NCBI RefSeq assembly: GCF_030247195.1
Contig: NC_080672.1
Coordinates: forward strand, 389,129,037-389,193,036
Reading direction: 5' to 3'
Source of the DNA: Topomyia yanbarensis
Lineage: Eukaryota; Arthropoda; Insecta; Diptera; Culicidae
Length of the DNA stretch: 64,000 bases
Below the pieces are notes generated by a model. It was not told the DNA's origin, did no database searches, and saw only the letters and a program-made list of their open reading frames with translations. How positions within the stretch are numbered: position 1 is the stretch's first letter; each line of letters begins with the position of its first letter. Position numbers and translations under genes: made by a program. Shown here in pieces: positions 58,357 through 64,000 of this stretch.

Positions 58357-60394
58357 AAAAACATAATTTTTGTTAGGTTTTGTGTCCTTATACACAAAAA
58401 TTTGGTCTCATCCAATATTTTCCGTTTGGAAATTTGATAAACAGTGTCAATGTTCATGAGATTATTTCGCTATTTGTGTTTTCTTTTCCCAAAAGTTTGA
58501 ATTGAAGATGGGTACAGTTAGAAACATATAAATAGCATCGTCATAGCAAATCTAACTGCCAGAAAGAACTAGACCATGCACGCCGCCGCTGATAAAAGTG
58601 TAGCAAAAATCACACAGGAATCGTATGAATTGCAATATTTGAATCCAGAAAATTCCAAAAGAAAGCCTCTTTGATCAAGGAAAAAAGTGCGATGTGTTCT
58701 CTTTTATGAGTCGGAAGCAAGTGATGCCAAAATTGTTGAGCTCATCCATATTTATAGTTTCAAGATATTTTCGTGGTCCCATCAATATACGTAAATTAGA
58801 AGATATCAGTAGTCAGTGTGGTTTTATTTCAATTAATGAACAAATTCTGCAAACTGTTTAGCAGAGAAAAGGTACTATGTAGTAAAATTTGTAATTTGAA
58901 AACAAAGAAATATGCAATAACAGAAATGCTCACAAAATTTTATATTCAAACACACTCCAAAACTTAAATTTAGAGAATATAGTATTTCTTTTTTACTTTT
59001 TTTCGACTAACTACATGTCACATTTTCTTTTTTATTCAGTTAGCTAGAGATTTTTGAGTAGGAATCTTTTGAAAATTTTAGAGCTATAGTGCAAAAATAA
59101 CGATATGAAATATACAGATCGGAAAACTAGAAGTGACATTAGAAACAGTCTTAAAATCTTACGGACTAATCTTTTGTCTTCTGCTAGCAGGAGTCGAGTT
59201 TAGGTAGTATTACTATGAATCACTTAAGTCTACCAACATGTCTCCTGGCAAAATTGTGTCACTGTAACAAAAATCTAGTTAAAAGCAATTTTTATAGTCA
59301 ATCATAAAGGTGGGAACCACCAGGATAGTCGGAAACTGAATGTCTTGCGTCGAATTTTCGAAACAGCATACTCGATAGGGAAATGTTTGAAAATTGCCCA
59401 CTTTCACGCACATACAAGTTTTCACGAGGTTTCTTCATCGTTCTCCTTGGTCGTCCTCTTTACATATTAGGTTTGTAACGGTACACGGAAGTCACTCCGG
59501 AGAAAACAAGAGCAAAAATACTTGCTCCTTTTTACTTCGATTTGCTACCAGAAAAAAAGAGAAGAAGAGAGTACAGGTACGATTTTCTCCGGAGTACTTC
59601 CAGTTTCTCCTGGTACTGGAACATACCTATTGATTCGACTGTTGGTGTTGGCTGCTTTGTTCTGATTTTTTTTCTTCTATGCCAAACGACGTACAGCCTT
59701 GCGAAGGATTCTGCCAACACAATATCGCCCACTTTTTTTGTAGAAGTAGGTGTAGGTTAAGGTGCTAACAAAAACGGCAGCAGTTGATAACGATGTCGTG
59801 AAAAAGCGATTTTACGATCAAATAAAAGTATTGACTTTGGTGGTGCTGTAATCAGGGGTTGGAAGCAATCTATATTTTGGTGTATGTTTGGCTGGGAAAC
59901 GGAGGAGTTTCAATTCAATTCGCCACTAAAAGTTATCAGCAACATGGAAAAACAGTGAAACAGAAGATGGCGTGTGAGTGAGGCTTTAGAAGTAACAGAT
60001 TGATGGATTTCACCAGTGAATTGAGATAAGCTGCAGAGAAGCGTCGAAATAAGTCGTTAGAAACAGATTGGCGTAAAGTGGGGTGGGACAATAATAATTG
60101 GATTTGAAGTGGAAAAACACCACCCTTGATCATATTGTCATCAAACCTTAAACCTCCGAGAAGACTTTTTGCGTTTAATTTGGACTCTAGACTAACTGTG
60201 CAAAATCTCAGCTCGATCGATGAAACTATTGTCGTTTTTGCTTGAGGCAGAAACTTGCTCCGTTTCGGACCTAACTGCTGTCAAACCGTTTGTTTGAAGC
60301 CAGCTTCGAACCTAGGTTATGCGCCACTGAACTGAAAACCGAGTTGGGTTCCAACTTGAAACATATTTCGGGTTCGCTCACACCACTGCACAGT
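58357..60394. other. Noncoding sequence with a dispersed repeat copy
   Basis: Contains copy 2 of the TTTTAACGACATTCA-type repeat. Nothing else recognised; frames near 59394-59760 are short and unremarkable. Confidence 0.45.
59030..59230 (+). repeat. Dispersed repeat, copy 2
   Basis: Begins near TTCAGTTAGCTAGAGATTTTTGAG and shares CGGAAAACTAGAAGTGACAT and TTTTGTCTTCTG with 54958-55170, in the same order and orientation. Confidence 0.6.
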
Positions 60395-62010
60395 GGTCCA
60401 GAATGCAAATTTAGCAGGGATTTTGAAATTTTACTGAAACTAAACAACTTAGCCTCATTAAATCTTTGGAGAAGTTTTCGTAGTTTGTGAGCCCCTTCTT
60501 TTTGTTAAAACAACAGTCAGGGTGGTTCAAAATTATACCAAGATCAAAAAATTAACTTTTTAATCATTCCAACTAGAGCCAAACGACCTTCAGCGAAGTT
60601 GTAGAACGACAAATTTTGGAAAAGTTTGCTGAAGACATGTAAGCTCGAGCTGTCATACTTTTCTTTTTGCAACAAAATTAAAATCGAAGGTTGGGGTGCT
60701 TCTTAGAAAAACTGTTTAATTTAAATAACTTTTGCGGTATTGATTTCAAACAGAAGTAGTCTTCAGACAACTTTAAGATTGTTTTAAGACTAATAATTTG
60801 TTTCATGGCACCACATATCTAACTATTTTCGTTGAAAAGTTATGAGCACTTTTTGGCCAAAAACAGGGTTTTTTGGAATAACAATATAACTCATTGGGGC
60901 AAACAAAAGATAAGTCTTTTTCAACTATAAATAATCTTACACGATTAGAGTTATTATTGAGCAAAAAATTACGAACACGATATTTTTTCAAAATTCATAA
61001 AATTGAGTTGAAATAATCTATTTTTGATATATTAAGTGCCTATATCCTTTGAACGAAAGAAGTTAGAGTTTTGATGCGTTAGAAGAAAATGTTCGTCTTC
61101 AAAAGCTTCGAAAAACATCATAAGGATAGGTTGGAAAAAAAATGAAAACTGAAAAAGTTATATTGATTTTTCATGGATTGACCCTTCGTAATATGTTTAA
61201 ATCACTTTCACGATGTACAAAATAAAAAAATATAGCTTCGTTTTCATGATAAAATATTGCACTTTACAATACTTTTCTATTATCTTAAATAGTGGGTAGG
61301 ATGGTTCTAATTTTTTTAATAATAGGAAATTAACTTTTAATGGTTCAAAATAAAGTTTCGCTGTCTTCCAGAAAATTGAAGAAAATGAAATTTTAAAAAA
61401 CTTTGTCGAAGACCCTGAAACTCTATGTCGTGTATTTTCCATTTTATAAGAAATTTACCAAAAAAATGTGTTTCTTAAAAATGGTTTTCTTTGTAGTTTT
61501 GATTTTTTATTAAGATCATATATTTTGAAGGAGAACAATTTATCTGAATATAGCGAACCTCTAGCTTCTCTTTTTAGAGAGTTCTATATACTTTCTACTT
61601 AAAATAAACTATTTATTGAGTAAATATTGCATACTACAAAGCATGGTATTTCATATAGCCAAAACGGTATTTAATGTTAAGTGCCCAAATCGAAGATAAT
61701 GCTGAATGTTATATATGCTGAAAAAGTTATATTTTTTTATATAAAAGTTCTCATAACTTTGAAACGAAAAGAATTTATTTGTTGGTGCACCCTAAAATAA
61801 TCTTCAAATTGTCCAAAGAGTACTTTAGTGTAATATAAAAACTACAACAGTTGTAGAAATAAAACCGTTTTTAAGAAACACCCTAAAGCTCACATTTGGC
61901 TTTCTCGTGCAATGGAAAGTATAAAAGCTCGAGCTTGAATGTCTTCAGCAAATTTGTTTAAAATGTGTTGCTCTACAACTTCATCGAAGACACTAAAGCT
62001 AGACAGCAGT
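60395..62010. mobile_element. Relative of the long-inverted-repeat element (partial)
   Basis: Starts CTGCACAGTGGTCCAGAATGC, close to the end of the element at 21855. An inner inverted pair, TTTGCTGAAGACATGTAAGCTCGAG (about 60628) against 61915-61955, confirms inverted organisation. The opposite terminal repeat was not found, so the copy is truncated or its far end has diverged. No coding frame recognised. Confidence 0.5.
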
Positions 62011-62559
62011 AAAGTACCATGATGGGGATCCATCCAGCAGCTTTGGGTGGAAGCTGTCGACGCCGTATTCAATCAGCGCACAGTTATCGTACGCCACAAC
62101 TGCTGATGCAAGCACAAAATGCCGATTAAATAAAACACTTCGGCAGGTAATTGGTGAGGGCAAAAACTAGCTTATTCAATGAGTTTGAATGTCGTAAAAA
62201 GCTTAGTGTGGAAGTTTACCGTGACTTAACTTTTTGTCGGTTCCGACAACATGAAGTAACAAGTTACTATACGCTCGTCCGGACATGCCGCAGACTCAGG
62301 TGATTTGCATTTCCAATGCCAAAAGATCCTGACTCCTTCGGTAGCAGACAAAGGGTTAAGTCGCCGGTAAATTCTAAGTTTGCTTATATGACCCTTTTCC
62401 AAGCTTTTCTAAACTATCTTCCTTCAACTCCTTGCTCTCCCTTCCCTAGCAACACTTGCGACATGTAATGGCCGCAGTTTGTTGCATAACCATTCACTTT
62501 TGCTGGCGCGCCTTTTTGGTTGCTAAATCAGTTGATTAATCGTTGATGTACGCTTATTT

Positions 62560-62692
62560 TCAACGAATTATGTTGTAGAAACTGCTAGTCAAAAAACGGT
62601 GTTACTCGGGTTGAGTATTATGGCTTTTAAAATTGAAAAATATACTTCACTTTCCAGTCTCTTGCTAACTGAATGTCGTTAAAAACATTAAA
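62560..62692 (-). repeat. Dispersed repeat, inverted copy 3
   Basis: On the minus strand it reads TTTTTAACGACATTCAGTTAGC and later AGCCATAATACTCAA, matching 54958-55030 in order. Confidence 0.55.
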
Positions 62693-63402
62693 AAGTAGAA
62701 ATAAACAATACAGTAGAGTGGGGTCATGTAGATCAGTTTTCTTTGGCGAGCTCGTGCGATGGTATTTTTGCACTGATTTCCACAAACCAGCACGCGTTGG
62801 AAAGGTTATACATCTGGCAACATTTTTGAAATAATGGTTTTGTGCCTGGCTAAATATTTTTCAAGCTAAATCGAAAAAGGTGAAAGTACTTTTTTCGAAG
62901 TTTTTAAAACCCGTGGGTACTGAGAAAATCACCGGTTCAACTTTTATTTGAAGGGTATTAATACTGCAGATTGCTTAAAAATTAAATTGACGTCATTCAG
63001 GTAAAAAAATGAGAAACGGTAAATGATGTGAAAAATCATAAAACCGCCAAAGGAAATGTTGAGAAACATGTTGGTTCGGTAGCTGCTTCTGGCCTTGAAT
63101 TTGCGATTGACATCTTCGGTGTCTTCGTCGGCGCCAGAGTGTGGAATTGAAGTTTTTCATTCCGGCTCACGTAGTTGATTAGCTGTGAGACGACCAGTAG
63201 TGATGTATAGTGCCCCCAAACAGCTGACCTATCATGCCCCAAGCGTATGTTTCATGTTGATGTCCGTATTTTTTCAAAATCAAAAATATTGAAACACGAG
63301 TAAAAAATCGTGGTCAGCATTAATTTTTACGTAAGAAAAAAAAACTCACTTGACATGTTTTACAATGCTTAAACGTACTTTACAGAGAACGAAAGACAAT
63401 GC

Positions 63403-63511
63403 GTTTTCGAAGAACAACACGCGAAAACATAAATGATGCCGTAACTAATACAGCGGATCCACGGTAACAGCCGAAATGACAGTCCTCAACGATGTTCTCT
63501 ACCGTATTTTC
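63403..63511 (+). repeat. Dispersed repeat, copy 2 of the 31379 repeat
   Basis: Shares long exact strings with 31379-31488, with scattered substitutions. Same orientation. Confidence 0.75.
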
Positions 63512-64000
63512 TGCGAAGAACCTTTTTTGCAAAAGTTTTATACCAAATTTATTTAAAGTATGAATTACTCTTTTCTTTACTAAGCCGGGTATCCTTCCAA
63601 TATTTTGAAATAGGAAGCGTTACTTACACTTTGAACCTAAATGACATTCTCCCTATTCAAAAATTGCTAATCTTTTTGCACAAATCGCATGGAAAGTGTT
63701 TAACACCAAACGGCGAGATAACATGCACGGATAAAAAATTGTTCACAAAATCGTGAATCTTTATTCACACCATGAATTCGACAACAACCACGTTTTTACG
63801 TTACCAAAACAGAAACATAAACAAGAATCATGGCTATTATAATTATGTTCAATTTTCCTTCAGTAACACCCGCGTAACGCTTTTATTAGTGGAAACATTT
63901 GTTATTGTTTCATGAACTTAAGTCATGTTTTCCACCATGGCATTACCAAATCGATTTTCTGTACGTGAACTAGTACACAACTTCAAGAACATTTTTCATA

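Larger units (their letters stand above)
62011..64000. other. Noncoding sequence with dispersed repeats
   Basis: 62560-62692 is an inverted copy of the 54958 repeat. 63403-63511 repeats 31379-31488. From about 63720 to the window end there are several CATGA/TCATG strings in what may be the start of another element cut by the window edge. No gene recognised. Confidence 0.45.

Overview
This window looks like repeat-dense, gene-poor DNA from a culicine mosquito, most likely an Aedes-type genome. The reasons are the high A+T content, the absence of any recognisable multi-exon host gene, and a set of transposons typical of culicids: LOA, I and RTE clade LINEs, a BEL/Pao fragment, tRNA-derived SINEs, Harbinger-like MITEs with GGGGCC ends, pogo/Tc1-like MITEs with TA target sites, a Helitron-like insertion and several foldback elements. 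The species is an inference. Everything here was read by eye; repeat borders are good to a few bases where a target-site duplication is stated and to tens of bases elsewhere.

Layout. 1-2.4 kb: anonymous AT-rich DNA with one MITE. 2.6-7.3 kb: an hAT-like element with an 8-bp target duplication, into which a 5'-truncated LOA-type LINE has inserted; that LINE is flanked by a 298-bp near-identical direct repeat. 7.8-13.5 kb: small MITEs and a 3-kb foldback element built from a regularly spaced CCATAAA motif; its right arm is split by a 1.27-kb TA-flanked element. 14.7-21.7 kb: Harbinger-like MITEs, a GGATT array of about 650 bp inside an old tandem duplication, and foldback MITEs. 21.9-24.5 kb: a long-inverted-repeat element with a nested MITE. 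25.8-31 kb: a LINE tail and a strongly strand-skewed A-rich block holding a 500-bp near-perfect palindrome, with a 116-bp piggyBac-like MITE at its exact centre and one SINE in each arm. 34-40 kb: transposase and BEL fragments, one possible spliced host exon pair, and a decayed I-clade LINE. 40.8-41.8 kb: a foldback element with an 8-bp target duplication. 43.3 kb: an RTE fragment. 45.2-45.7 kb: a 9-bp satellite. 47.2-47.7 kb: broken, unrecognised coding-like frames. 50.7-52.9 kb: a pogo-like foldback element with internal tandem repeats and a Helitron-like insertion. 54.3 kb: a third SINE. 55.7-58.3 kb: an RTE-clade LINE pseudogene inside a MITE, with a 13-bp target duplication. 60.4-62 kb: a relative of the 21.9-kb element.

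How it fits together. The only long intact reading frame with recognised domains is the LOA reverse transcriptase/RNase H at 4384-6693. All other recognised coding sequence is broken transposon sequence. The value of the window is in nested insertions, whose order can be read, and in unusual inverted or direct duplications tied to mobile elements, above all the 298-bp duplication around the LOA LINE and the MITE-centred palindrome at 29643-30757.
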